Below, in pieces: positions 10,801 to 21,600 of a stretch of DNA of 64,000 bases. The number at the start of each line of letters is the position of its first letter. Positions within the stretch are counted from its first letter, which is position 1. The stretch lies in assembly GCF_902459465.1 (NCBI RefSeq), contig NC_047083.1, positions 1,738,501-1,802,500 on the forward strand, given 5' to 3'. Below the pieces are notes generated by a model. It had not been told where the DNA came from, ran no database searches, and saw nothing but the letters and a program-made list of their open reading frames with translations. Source of the stretch: Asterias rubens (taxonomy: Eukaryota; Echinodermata; Asteroidea; Forcipulatida; Asteriidae). A program made the position numbers and the translations under genes.

Positions 10801-13800
10801 GTGAAGCGAATATCATTGCGTCACAATCGTAAAAGGGGTGCGTGCCGATTTTTGCGACACATAAATTCGCTTCGCATTTGCATTCACAGGAAGTATGAAC
10901 CGGGCTTAAGACTGGTTTTAGGAAACTTTTGAATTAGGAGATCGCAATATGAAGCACCTGATAAGAGTTTACAAGGTACTTCAGTTATTCAGCAGCCACT
11001 TCCAGACACACCAGAGCAAACCCTTGCTCTTAGCATGTAACTCGGCAATATCCTCAAGATCTGAGACTATGTGACAGAGTTTGATCCAACCGCATAAAAG
11101 AAAACAATATCTTTCATTTGTGGATCGTGATAACAAGAAATCATACCAATCCTCTAACAGTCAATCTTTTCCCGACTGCTACCCTGTCGTCTCACCTTGA
11201 GTTGGCTCCGGAAGGGTGAGTTTTCGGAAATCCTCCGAGAAGGGAAGGAACAAAAGATGAAATCCAGGAGGCGTCACCTGGACATTGTGATCGTCAAGTT
11301 CTTCTTCCTAAAATATAAATGAGAATTTGTCAGACAGAGAATGCAATAAACAGATTTTCTCACAAAAAGAACACAATCTAATGTTTGAATGTGGAGTATC
11401 ATTGCTGTGCCTTAAAGACAGTGGACACTATTGGTAATTGTCAAAGATTAGTCTTCACAGTTGGTGTATCTCAACATATACATTACATAACAAACCTGTG
11501 AAAGTTTGAGCTCAATCGGTTGTCGAAGTTGCAAGATAATAATGAATGAAAAAACATCCTTGTCACATGAAGTTGTGTGCTTTCTGATGCTTGATTTCGA
11601 GACCTCAAATTCAAAAACTCGAGGTCTTGAAATCAAATTCGTGGAAAATTGCTTCTTTCTCGAAAACTACGTCACTTCAGAGGGAGCTGTTTCTCACAAT
11701 GTTTTATACTATCAACCTCTCCCCATTACTCGTAATCAAGATAGGTTTTATGATGATAATTATTTTGAGTAATTACCAATAGTGTCTACTGCCTTTAAAG
11801 CCCCTCTAGCTTCAAATACCGGTTATGGTGAGTGATTCCTTTGGCAATACCCAAATAACCAATATTGCTTCTATTCATCCCAGTATAGTAACGGGCAAAT
11901 GCACAGGGCTAAGATGGCATGGTGTATTTTTTTAGTGTAAACGAGTCTTGAACTAATCAATTTCCTAGGGAGTTGAGCATGCAGGAAGAAGCTTTACCAA
12001 CATTAATGGCAAGCCTTTTCTTGATTATAAGAATTTCCGAGTTAGTAGGCCACCAAAACTAGGAAACTACACATTCTCTTAAGTGATAAGGGAGTGTGTT
12101 TACATTGTCAATACATGGGTTATTCAACTTTAAGGAAGAGTAGTTTATCTGCCTGGGCAGTCAGCAGCCATACTGGTTTGTTTTTGATCCAATTACAAGA
12201 ATATTGTCCACTGGTATGACAAGGAACTACATGGAGATAACAGGTGTGAGTTGGTAAAGACGAAAAGGTTGTGTTATTCTGGCTTCTTTCTTTAATGGAG
12301 CTTTACCGTAATGAGGTACCATACCAATGCTGTACGTTATCCCAATGACTTTACTCACCTGCGGCATAAGTGCAACAAACACAGGCGGTGTGTTTTTCCG
12401 TGGAATATACCGGCAAATGGCGACGACTTCCCTCGCAAGACATCTCTTCAGGAGAGCAGCGAAGAGACTCGTGCTTCCTCTGACGACGTTCTCATCGGGG
12501 AAGAGAAACTGAGCTGGCTGCATGTAGTAGTGACGCTTTATGGCACTGCGAGGTTTAAAACCCATGAGGAGCAGCCCTAGGAATGATTGTAAAGTAAGGC
12601 ACACTATGAGGTAGGTTCTGATGGGACGCTGCATTTTCCCTCAATGTTTCAGTGTATGGGATGCGATGAACAGGGTTTGGCCTTAAATTTTTCAGTGACC
12701 AAGGCCCGGTTTCAGGTTTCAGGTTTACTTCCATACCATTAGGCAGTGTAATATAAGGGAAAACTACTTATCGGAACTTAATAATAGTATGGGGATGTCG
12801 CAGACAAGAAGCCTAAGCTTGTACAAGGTCTGGCCTCTTCAAAAAGAATACATATAAATACGAAGATAAAATCATGAGTTTTGAAACGTTGCAAAGCACA
12901 ACAAAACTATGCTTACCAAAGTACCTTACCAAAGTACCAGCCAGGTTACCAGCCAAACTACAATGTCACATGTACCATTTGTGACTGGTATCCTGTACAT
13001 TTCGCACAACCTGAAAGTTCTATGCTCGGATTTGAAGGTACGAAGAGCGAACTTTTTAAATAATTTTTTTTTCCCTTCAAAACTTGAGATCATTAATTGA
13101 GATTTTTTTTATCATTTTGTATTACCTGATTCACCAAAGTTCTTGATCTCTGCTAGTTCTTCCTTTTCACAGACGATGTTCTTTCCGCCGTAGACCTGAT
13201 ACTTGGTGATGTCTGTTGGCATCAATAATTCCCCGGTGTCCTACGATAAGTAACGAGTAATGGGGAGAGGTTGATAGTATAGAACATTGTGAGAAACGGC
13301 TGCCTCTGAAGTGACGTAGTTTTTGAGAAAGAAGTAATTTTCACAGAATTTGATTTCGAGACCTATAGAGTTTGAGGTCCCGAAATCAAGCATCTGAAAG
13401 CACACAACTTTATGTGACAAGGGTGTTTTTTCTTTCATAGTTATCTCGCAACTTCGACAACCAATTGAGCTCTAATTTTCACAGGTTTGTTATTTTATGC
13501 AAGTCTTGAGATACACCAAGTGAGAAGACTGGTCTTTGACAATCACCAATAGTGTCCAGTGTCTTTAGAGGTAGTGTCATTGGTTGGTTCTCGTCAATTT
13601 AATGATATAGGCAACACTCTCAAGAAATATACAATAAAAGTCACCTGTACAAGTTTCAGTTAATAAACAAGAATATTTCAGCCGATACACAAAACAAAAT
13701 TAAAATAATAAATAAATAAAATAAATACATAGTCTTTGGCCAATTTACACCTACCTCACAGAACATCCGTGACTTTGGCTTTAGCTGCTCGTTTGTTTTC

Positions 13801-16800
13801 TTGTAAAGTTTGACGGGATATGGTTTGTTTTGTTGCCTGACAAGGTTGTACCTATGTAAAAAAAACAAACAGAGTATCTATCTCTGTTAGCAGTTCCTAA
13901 TTTCTGTACGGAATCCATTAAAATCATTAAAAAAAAAGTGGAAGATGTTAAATGTTCAGACAGCAGGAGGGTTGACTGTGTACTGTGTAAATGCAATCGC
14001 CACATGATTTCATACTACAAGCTGGCATTTCCTCTGTCATTCAAAACCACAATGGATGATATTAATTGGTCAGACAGTAGGAGGGTTGACTGTGTACATT
14101 GTTGATGCATTCATCACATGATATTATACTGCAGGCTGGCATGGTTGCCATAGTTTCTTTCATGCACGCGGAAGCCAGCCGGTTATAAACACTGGTCATT
14201 ATCAACCGTTTAAACACCCCCACGTGACGCGCTCTCCACCAATAAGAGTAGAGAAACTGTCTGGGGTATTTATGAATGATAGATAAACTATGCCAGCTGT
14301 ATAGTATGTGGTGAATCAATCTACTCAGCACACAGGTAAAAATAATAGAGGTAGCTTACACTCCAACTCCAAGCTCCAATCCTTCACCGAGAGTCAAGGC
14401 CAGCTTGCCCAAGGAGCGTTTCTTGTGATCCTTTGCTCTAACCCTAATCAGCAGCTCCTCAAACTTCTCCGCTGGGTCTGGAAGTACCCCGAGGTCTTCA
14501 TCGTCTGGAGAAAATACTATATCCTGGAACAAACAAAACTTGGGTAGTAAGACGACGGCGTCTGTGCATGACACCTAACCATGAATTCCTTCTCTTCACC
14601 TGGGTGTAAATAGGTATGTGTGAGAGTTTGTTGTGCTTTATTTAATTAAAATACCAAGATTTGCTTCACTTCACCTGGGCCCAATTTCATGGCTCTGCTT
14701 ACTGCCGAACTCTGTGCTTACGATCACCATTTTTAGCTTACTTAGCAAGAATTGAATTTCTGCACTAGCTGTGCGAGTGAAGAAAGCCTAGTGACATAAA
14801 GTATGCGTGCTCAGAAGCCAAAGTTCCCTGCTAACCGTTGAAACACGCTTGATGTAAGGGGCCGAATTCCCTGCTTCTTTGCTTTCGGTACGCAGAGCCA
14901 TGAAATTCGGCCCAGGTTCTAAAAAGAGGCAAGTGAGAGGGTTAAATGTACTGATCTCTAACCATAAATTGCTTCTCATCACACAGGTGTACAGATATGT
15001 TCCTGAAGACAGTACCTGATAGAATTTTGAGAGGTCAAACTCTTTGCCGGGCTGTGTGAGATGCATCAGCTCAACATCAATTCCGATCTCGTGAAGATCT
15101 TTGGCTTTTGTCTTGGCTTGGCGTTGGGTGGCCAAGTTGTTGGGGTGAGGGTCGTCATTGTTTGTGAACAGAAGAACTCTCTTATGGCCAATCTTCTGTG
15201 TGCTGAGCAAACCAAAAAAGCAGTAATCTTTAGTTCCTTTGCACAGGGGAAAACATCATGAAAGCCTGTAAGCAGATATGTTCTGCTTACAGGGAGCCCT
15301 TTCAGCAGAATTATATATCACAAATATTGGTTTCAATAACTTTTGACAGTTTTGCTTTATTACACTGAAAAAAAAAAAAAAAAAAAAAAAGATAATTTGT
15401 ATATCTATCTTGTTTTTCACATAAGAGACCAAATTGGCACTTATTGGCACAAACCTGCCCAATATGCAAGATTGTGCATGGGGAGAAACCTTGTGATAAA
15501 TTTTAACATTGAAATACCTTTGAGAAAACATGTTTGAGCAGGTCCACAGAGCGTCACTGAGTGAGTACCCCGAGTTATGTCCATACGCCGCCTCAAAATC
15601 AAAACCATCTGAGGAAAATCAAACAAATATTTTCAATTCTAATGAAGTAATGAAGAATGATAGAGAAATACTCAAGAAGAAGTGGTATGTGGTAACAAAG
15701 TGGTCCCCAAAAAAATTTGAATACACATGCGACCTTCACTGTATATTGAGATATAATTGTGTATGTTTGCAATTGGAGAGGTAAAAAACTTATAATAATT
15801 TCTTACCCTCCAATAACGTTTCAAGTTCGAGGATTCTGGCTGCACTTGGTTGGTCAAGATCCTTTGGATAAAAAAAAAAAAAACAGGAAATAAATATAAA
15901 CAAATAAACAATAAACAAAAACACAAAATAAAAAATAAAAACAAACCCCCAAAAAGGCAAATCATTTTCTGATCAGTTTAGCATGGGGAAGTTGGTACAC
16001 AAGTTTTACACAACTGTGTTTTTAAACAAAACAAGTAGAGTAAAATCATAGAGCTATATATATTGACTAGAGCGCTAACACCCCGTTATACACGCACTAA
16101 AGTTTTGAAGCCATGTACAAACCAATACAAAAGCTTGAAATTTTCAACGGCAATTGTACGGCTATTTGCATGATCGTGCGTCTGTTTTTTTTGATGTGCC
16201 ATCGAAGCAAAAAATGCAGTAAATGTGAACGCACAATCTGCTGATCAACGCACAATCTGCTGATCAGCGCACAAACTGCGAGCGTCATGTGCGTCATGAT
16301 TAAAAGGCGCGTTTACTTTTTTTAGTACGGCAATCAAGTCGAAGTTACGGTTTTCATAGCGCGGACGTACCGAGTGGACAGCTGCGAATGTAAAATAATC
16401 GCGGCAATGTGTGTTCTCTTAAAATTCCGAATTCACGCAACACACCAAACATGTCTGCGCCCAGGGTGGCTTCAAAACGCAGATCAAGTTAGCGCTCTAG
16501 TCAATATATATAGCTCTATGAGTAAAATCTAACTAAAAACTTTTGGCACAAAGGATATCAATAATGTTACCTGTAGAACGTAGACATGCTCGAAGTTGCC
16601 GCTGTTTTGTTTCTTATCCGTGCCGAAGAAGACTACTCCGAGCAGATCCTTGTCGCTACTAATGATCTTATTGGTTAACACGCTACGTGCACACTGTACA
16701 AAAAAATGAATCAATTGAAATCTAAGCCTAGTACAGCACAAAGGTCACAGCGAGCAGCACAAAGGTCACAGCGAGCAGCACAACGGTCACAGCGAGCAGC

Positions 16801-17685
16801 TAAGAACAACATCATTGATTGAGGATACCGGCCAAACTTTTAAAAGGTGTTTATCTTTAGTTGTAAAAGCCCTCCTGTGAAATCTGAGGCATTCTAAATG
16901 TTTTTTTTTTTTTTTTTTGTAATAGGCCTATTGATCTGAAAAAAAAATAATAAAAAATACAAGTTTATGTTTTGCGTAGCGGCTGCCATTTGACAAACTA
17001 ATCGGGCCGATACAACCGAAACGAGTGCTGATGCGCACTTAAAGGGAAGGTACACGTTTGGTAATTAATTACTCAAAACAAATATTAACTTAAAAACTGA
17101 CTTGGTCATGAGCATTGGAGAGCTGTTGATAGTATAAAACATTGTAAGAAATGCTCCCTCTGAAGTAGCATAGACTCTGAAAAAGAGGTAATTTCTCACT
17201 AAAATAATAAAAGACTTCTAGCCAGAAGTCTTTTATTTCTATCTGAAATCACACAAATTCGTCCAACAAGGGTATTTTTTTCTCTCATCATTTTCTCGCA
17301 ACTTTGATGACCAATTTAGCTCAAATTTTCACAGGCTGAGCATGGGGAAGAGAACACAATCATTCTTTTTTTTAATCATGAAATAATAAACATAAATATT
17401 CAAAATTTTAGAGAAGAATCTTTGGTGAAGCAGAATCTTTTTCAGAATCGTTTTCAGAATTTAATAGAAATGGGTGGAAAACAGGGTAGGGGTCCTTACC
17501 CTCATGCAAAGCTGGAAATGGCTGTCTTCCCCGGGTACGCTCTTCTTGGTCATTGGTTCCCCACAGTCTACCAGGAAGATTAGACTGTCTTTGTTAGTGT
17601 AGGTTTGCTGGTACCCACCCTCACCATCCTCATCTTCATCACCGCTACCGTCGGCATAGCCAAAGGGTTGACCCCAATTGCTCAT
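7888..17685 (-). CDS. XRCC6: Ku70, DNA end-binding subunit of the Ku heterodimer (14 coding exons)
   Basis: Ku70 pairs with Ku80 to ring broken DNA ends and recruit the non-homologous end-joining machinery in the nucleus. Coding exons in transcript order: 17685-17500, 16693-16571, 15861-15807, 15608-15518, 15202-15016, 14523-14360, 13851-13755, 13240-13126, 12576-12359, 11307-11196, 10607-10446, 9780-9677, 8417-8343, 8001-7888. All introns are GT-AG, phases match, and the product is 600 aa (human 609). An acidic N-terminus is followed by the vWA domain (about 32-240; [28 protein letters not shown]), the Ku core ([43 protein letters not shown]), the C-terminal arm ([21 protein letters not shown]), a basic linker (KKPKP) and a short SAP domain (564-600; [12 protein letters not shown], ending NFFGV). 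An AG at 17,699 before the ATG suggests a further 5' non-coding exon. It is divergent from M1AP. Confidence 0.96.
8490..9105 (+). repeat. Tandem array of seven tRNA-Leu(CAA)-like SINE heads
   Basis: The motif GACTCAAGCTCTGG recurs at 8521, 8612, 8703, 8781, 8859, 8937 and 9015 (one or two units differ slightly). Each unit has a tRNA-like A box (GCCGAGTGGATAAGAGC in later units), an anticodon arm CCGGA/TCTGG with loop CTCAAGC (anticodon CAA), a long variable arm and a B box GAGTTCGAGTCC. Only the last unit continues into SINE body sequence (GTGTCCTGAAGCAAGACAC). These are retroelement heads, not functional tRNA genes. Confidence 0.8.
9199..9550. mobile_element. Family B MITE
   Basis: Starts TTAAGCCATTATACAC, ends ATAATGGCTTTA, with the core TTTTCACAGGTTTGTTATTT. 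In Ku70 intron 12. Confidence 0.8.
10070..10427. mobile_element. Family B MITE
   Basis: GAAGCCATTATACAC start, TAATGGCTTTAA end. It stops about 19 bp short of the Ku70 exon at 10,446-10,607, in the intron just downstream of its donor. Confidence 0.8.
11412..11798. mobile_element. Family A MITE
   Basis: TTAA ends, core first and terminal AATAGTGTCTACTGCCT last. A central GACCTCAAATTC inverted pair is present. In Ku70 intron 9. Confidence 0.88.
13249..13570. mobile_element. Truncated family A MITE abutting the Ku70 exon 8 acceptor
   Basis: The outer ~60 bp of one terminus is missing. The remaining sequence runs directly into the splice acceptor of the exon at 13,126-13,240, so the pyrimidine-rich tract CAACCTCTCCCCATTACTCG upstream of the AG comes from the element. 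Confidence 0.85.
14180..14290. repeat. Short repeat shared with 28,155-28,230
   Basis: The reverse complement of the ATAAATACC, CAGACAGTTTC and ATTGGTGGAGAGCGCGTCAC blocks seen near 28,165-28,215. In Ku70 intron 6. Confidence 0.6.
14676..14916. mobile_element. Family H MITE
   Basis: GGGCCCAATTTCATGGCTCT at the left is mirrored by AGAGCCATGAAATTCGGCCC at the right. In Ku70 intron 5. Confidence 0.75.
16048..16519. mobile_element. Mutator-like non-autonomous DNA transposon with perfect 32-bp TIRs
   Basis: The two ends are perfect inverted repeats of 32 bp beginning ATAGAGCTATATATATTGAC. They are flanked by identical 10-bp direct repeats GAGTAAAATC (16038-16047 and 16520-16529). The 472-bp element has no coding capacity. 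It lies in Ku70 intron 2 (between exons 2 and 3), about 50 bp downstream of the exon 2 donor. A 9-11 bp duplication fits the Mutator superfamily; the superfamily call is inference, the ends are seen directly. Confidence 0.85.
16741..16800. repeat. 20-bp tandem repeat, about 3 copies
   Basis: The AAGGTCACAGCGAGCAGCAC unit is repeated head to tail just upstream (transcript sense) of Ku70 exon 2. Confidence 0.85.
17039..17335. mobile_element. Family C MITE, right end lost
   Basis: TTAA then AGGGAAGGTACACGTTTGG. The central palindrome AAAAGACTTCTAG/C... is at 17,209-17,236, and the core breaks off after TTTTCACAGGCT. In Ku70 intron 1. Confidence 0.75.
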
Positions 17686-18420
17686 GATTTATGTACTGTC
17701 AAAACAAATAAATAAATTTGTATACTAGCTGTTCAAACGAGCTAGGCCTGCCCTCCAAATGTACAGTATGGTTATTAATAAATAAGGTATTGGTAGGGAT
17801 TGTCAGTTAAAATATGAATGTTTCAAAAATCTATAACAAATTACACCCCTATATGAACCAGGACCCCTGCACAAAGAGTAGTATGAGTAGCTAAAACACA
17901 ACAATGCTTCAAATGAGTTAGTCAATAGTCAGTGCTTTGCCGGTTGGTACGTGCTAGTGTAGTGTGCGCACTCATCAGCATTCATTCCCCTCTTTCTCAA
18001 TCAAAGTCAAAAAGACAACAATGAACAATAAATTAATCTCTCTCTCTGTCTGAGTCTGATTGATTAGGAAACTAATGGAAGTAATATTGCTGGTAAATTC
18101 TATATATCCTAAATACACAAAATCTAACCCAGAATTGTGAACAATTAATAAATAACGTTGTAAAAGCTAACACAGCTAGTTGTATGCAAAAACTAAGGTT
18201 TAACTATTTTTGTCACGAAATAGATAAAACACAAAGGCAACGATAAGGTTTAACTCGACAAAATTTCAACACTCTCCAAACTAATTTTACAGAGCTTAAT
18301 TCTAATACAAAACTACACAAAATGTCCTTGAGTATTACATATTGCTTCCCAGTTTCATTTAACTTTAATCTGATATTTAAAAAAACAAGAAACTATGATG
18401 AAAATAAACAGACGAGACTT

Positions 18421-18658
18421 CAGTGTGACTTGCCTTCCCTTGCGTGCCGCTCTAAGCGTGACCTCTGACCCGTAACATATATGACGTAAAAATTATAACC
18501 AATGAGAGAACTGTGACTGAGTAGCTATGCATATTCATTACAATTAACTTTTCCCAACTTTTCGCGCCACTAGTAGTAGTACTGAAGTAGGAGGTGTGGA
18601 TATGTGAAAGTGCCTAATTTTCGAGTTTTGTTTACTACTTTCCAAAGGGAAAATCTTC
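18421..18658. promoter_or_regulatory. Bidirectional promoter shared by XRCC6 (-) and M1AP (+)
   Basis: The two start codons face away from each other 973 bp apart, and this stretch is relatively repeat-free. Motifs visible: a DR1 nuclear-receptor-like repeat TGACCTCTGACCC (18459-18471), a CRE-like TGACGTAA (18482-18489), a CCAAT box on the plus strand (18499-18503), an octamer-like ATGCATAT near 18527 and an E2F-type TTTTCGCGCC (18559-18568). No TATA box stands out. Function is inferred from gene arrangement and motifs only. Confidence 0.6.
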
Positions 18659-21600
18659 ATGATGGAAAAGCAACAAACACGAGCAGTGTTTGCACGTCAA
18701 CCAGGTAAACAGTTTGTTGGATTTGACACTCTTTTTACTCTAAAAAGGAGCTTTTTAAAAGTTTAACTACAAGAGGGCATGCCATGATGATGCCAGTGAT
18801 GTTGCATGCAATGATGTCCTCTATGCAATACTGTCCGGGGGGGGAGGAAGGGGCTGCACAACTGTGTTCATGACTTTTGAGACACTATGGGGAGCCATCA
18901 AAATGATCAAAGCTATAATTTATTAGTATCTTGTGTGTGGATTTTTTCTGCAATCTCATTTTGGAGGGCAAATTCGGGGTTTTGAGCTGGAGCTCGCAAA
19001 GTCCCCCGCCCTCCACGCCACGGAGAGGCCAACTTGTTGTAATGGTGTAATAAACTGTAAGTGGTAAAAGCTAAGTAAGCTAAGATATTTAGGATGACTA
19101 AAACTCTTATTAATAAAAACAAGAAAAGGAAAGGTGTCTTTCGTGTCTTTACAATTGCATTTTGTTTAAGACTACAAATTACAATGTATTTCCTACATTT
19201 TCTGCCATCTTTTTACTAAAAAAAAACATCAGCATTTTTCTTTAACATTGACTTTGGTCTTATTTTTCACTGGTAGCCCGCATCCTCCTGGTTGATTTCT
19301 CACCACCGTTCTCATCCGATACGAGGCACATCCTTCACAAGACACTGGAAGAACTCTTTGCGCTAGTTTGCAGCATGTCTGGGCCTTCTAGAGTTCCCTT
19401 CTTTGGGTTGTATGCACTCAGCTCACATGCAGAGGTGACAATAGACCTTTATCACGGTGGTGCGATCTTGATTTTACTCCATTGTAACCAAACTGAGGCT
19501 GGATGAAATAACAGTCTGGTGCCATGTTTGCGCAATGAATGTTAGCATTCATTACTGTTATTGGAAACAGAGAACAAGACCAAGATGGTGACAGCATGAT
19601 AAAGGTCTATATCAGAGCTGCAAACTCTCCACGAGATCTGCAGAAAGTTCCCTGAAAATAAACCAATCTTTACATGTTCTGATGAACCAATTTTAAAATC
19701 TCCCCCTCAAGTTTTCAAAACTTATTGGTGGTGCTCTCTCGGTTCTTTTCTCTTTCACCATGCTCTAAGGGAATGGTAAGTCCCTATAAAACACTTGAAA
19801 AAAGAGTCTCCAGACCTTTGGCTGGCCTCCATGAATTTCAAGATGATTCAGAAAATGCTCTCCCAAGCCAAGCCCTATTTTAAGTAGAAAACTGGACTTT
19901 CAAGACTAGAATTTTTCTAGTGTTTGCTTCTCTGTTGTCTAAGATGTTCATGGCAGGCAAGATGAGACTCTCATCTTCATAATTTTCTTCTTTTTATCTT
20001 CTTTTAGAATCTTCTGCCGCTGCAAAGCGTGAAAGGAAACTTCCAAAGGTTATACAACGCCTTCCAGGAGTTGAAGTCTTTCCCAGTAGACGAGTTCATT
20101 ATTCCCCCTACATCTCCAGACAATCTCGGCCAAGCTCTCAGGGAAGCCACGTCACAATTCAAGAGACAGGCTCAGACTTTAAGACAGGTTTGTAGACAGA
20201 CTGGAAATAATTGGAATGAAAGACCTCTACTGCTCTAGCGTGGGTTCGAATCCCACCAGAGAGTGATTTTGTCAGTAGTTTTTTGTTCTTCACAGAACTC
20301 TAGAAAGTACTGAGTACACAGTGCTTATGTAAGGGTAACAATTCTAAACGATACTTTTTATCAACGATGCAAAAAAAAAAAAAATAAATAAATAATATTT
20401 ATTAGAATGAAAGTGTTGTCTGTAATCAACAATCTGCATGGCTCGAATTTGGCATAAAATTCCAAAAGACGGCAAGACAAGAGTTATTTTACAAGACCGG
20501 AATCTTCATAGGAAAGAAGTTTCTACCGAGCTTAAAAGACAGTGGACACCTTTGGTAATTGTCAAATACCAGTCTTCTCACTTGGTGTATCTCAACATAT
20601 GCATAAAATAACAAACCAGCTGTGAAAATTTGAGCTCGATTGGTCGTCGGAGTTGCGAGATAACTATGAAAGAATAAAACCCTTGTCACATTCTAAACTT
20701 GAGGTCTCGAAATCAAATTCGTGGAAAATTACTTCTTTCTCGAAAACTACATCACTTCAGAGGGAGCCGTTTCTCACAATGATTTATACTATCAACCTCT
20801 CCCCATTACTTGTTACCAAGTGAGGTTTTATGCTGATAATTATTTTGAGTAATTACCAATAGTGTCCACTGCCTTTAACATGTAGCTTATTGTTGTTTAA
20901 CAAGCACCAAGACTACAGAAGATATCTCAGTAGCTGTTATAGGTTAGTATTTTTGATTCTCCAAGGGATTGTGTCAGACTCAAAGCCAACATTTGAGCAT
21001 CAATTCTTCAAAAGATATTAAACAGTGACAAATTATTATTAAATTAAAAACACAAGCCCATTGGACTTGTCAGGTCATGAGCTTACTGCCCTTAAGCTAA
21101 AAAAAAAAAAAAAAAAAATATGTTTAATTACAGGGGCTAGTTTCCAAATAATTAGCATACTCAGCATGAACTAACTGCTTAGCGCATTTGTATTCTTCAT
21201 TTCTGTACATCAGATGACAAGCTTTAATGCCCAGCTGGAGGTAACCATCATGACTTGTCGCTCAGCAGAAACCGTTGGTGAACAGATCAACTTGATCTTG
21301 CAGGACCTGGATCTTTCATCCCTCAGGGTATGACAAGAACATAGGGCCCAGTTTCATAAATCTGCTTAAGCAGAAAGTAGCTTACTGCCTAAACACTAGC
21401 AAAGTTTCCATCTGGGCCCACTTTAAAAAAACTGTTCAAAAACAACAAATTGATTGGTGTACAAGTCACAGCAATGGTAACTGTTTGGTGTTCTGGCTGG
21501 TAACCTAATTTCGCTAAGCAAGATTTTGTTGTGCTTAGCAAGTTTTGGGGCTTGCAGGCTTTATAAAGTTGGGCCATGATCTTTCTTAATGGTACCAATA

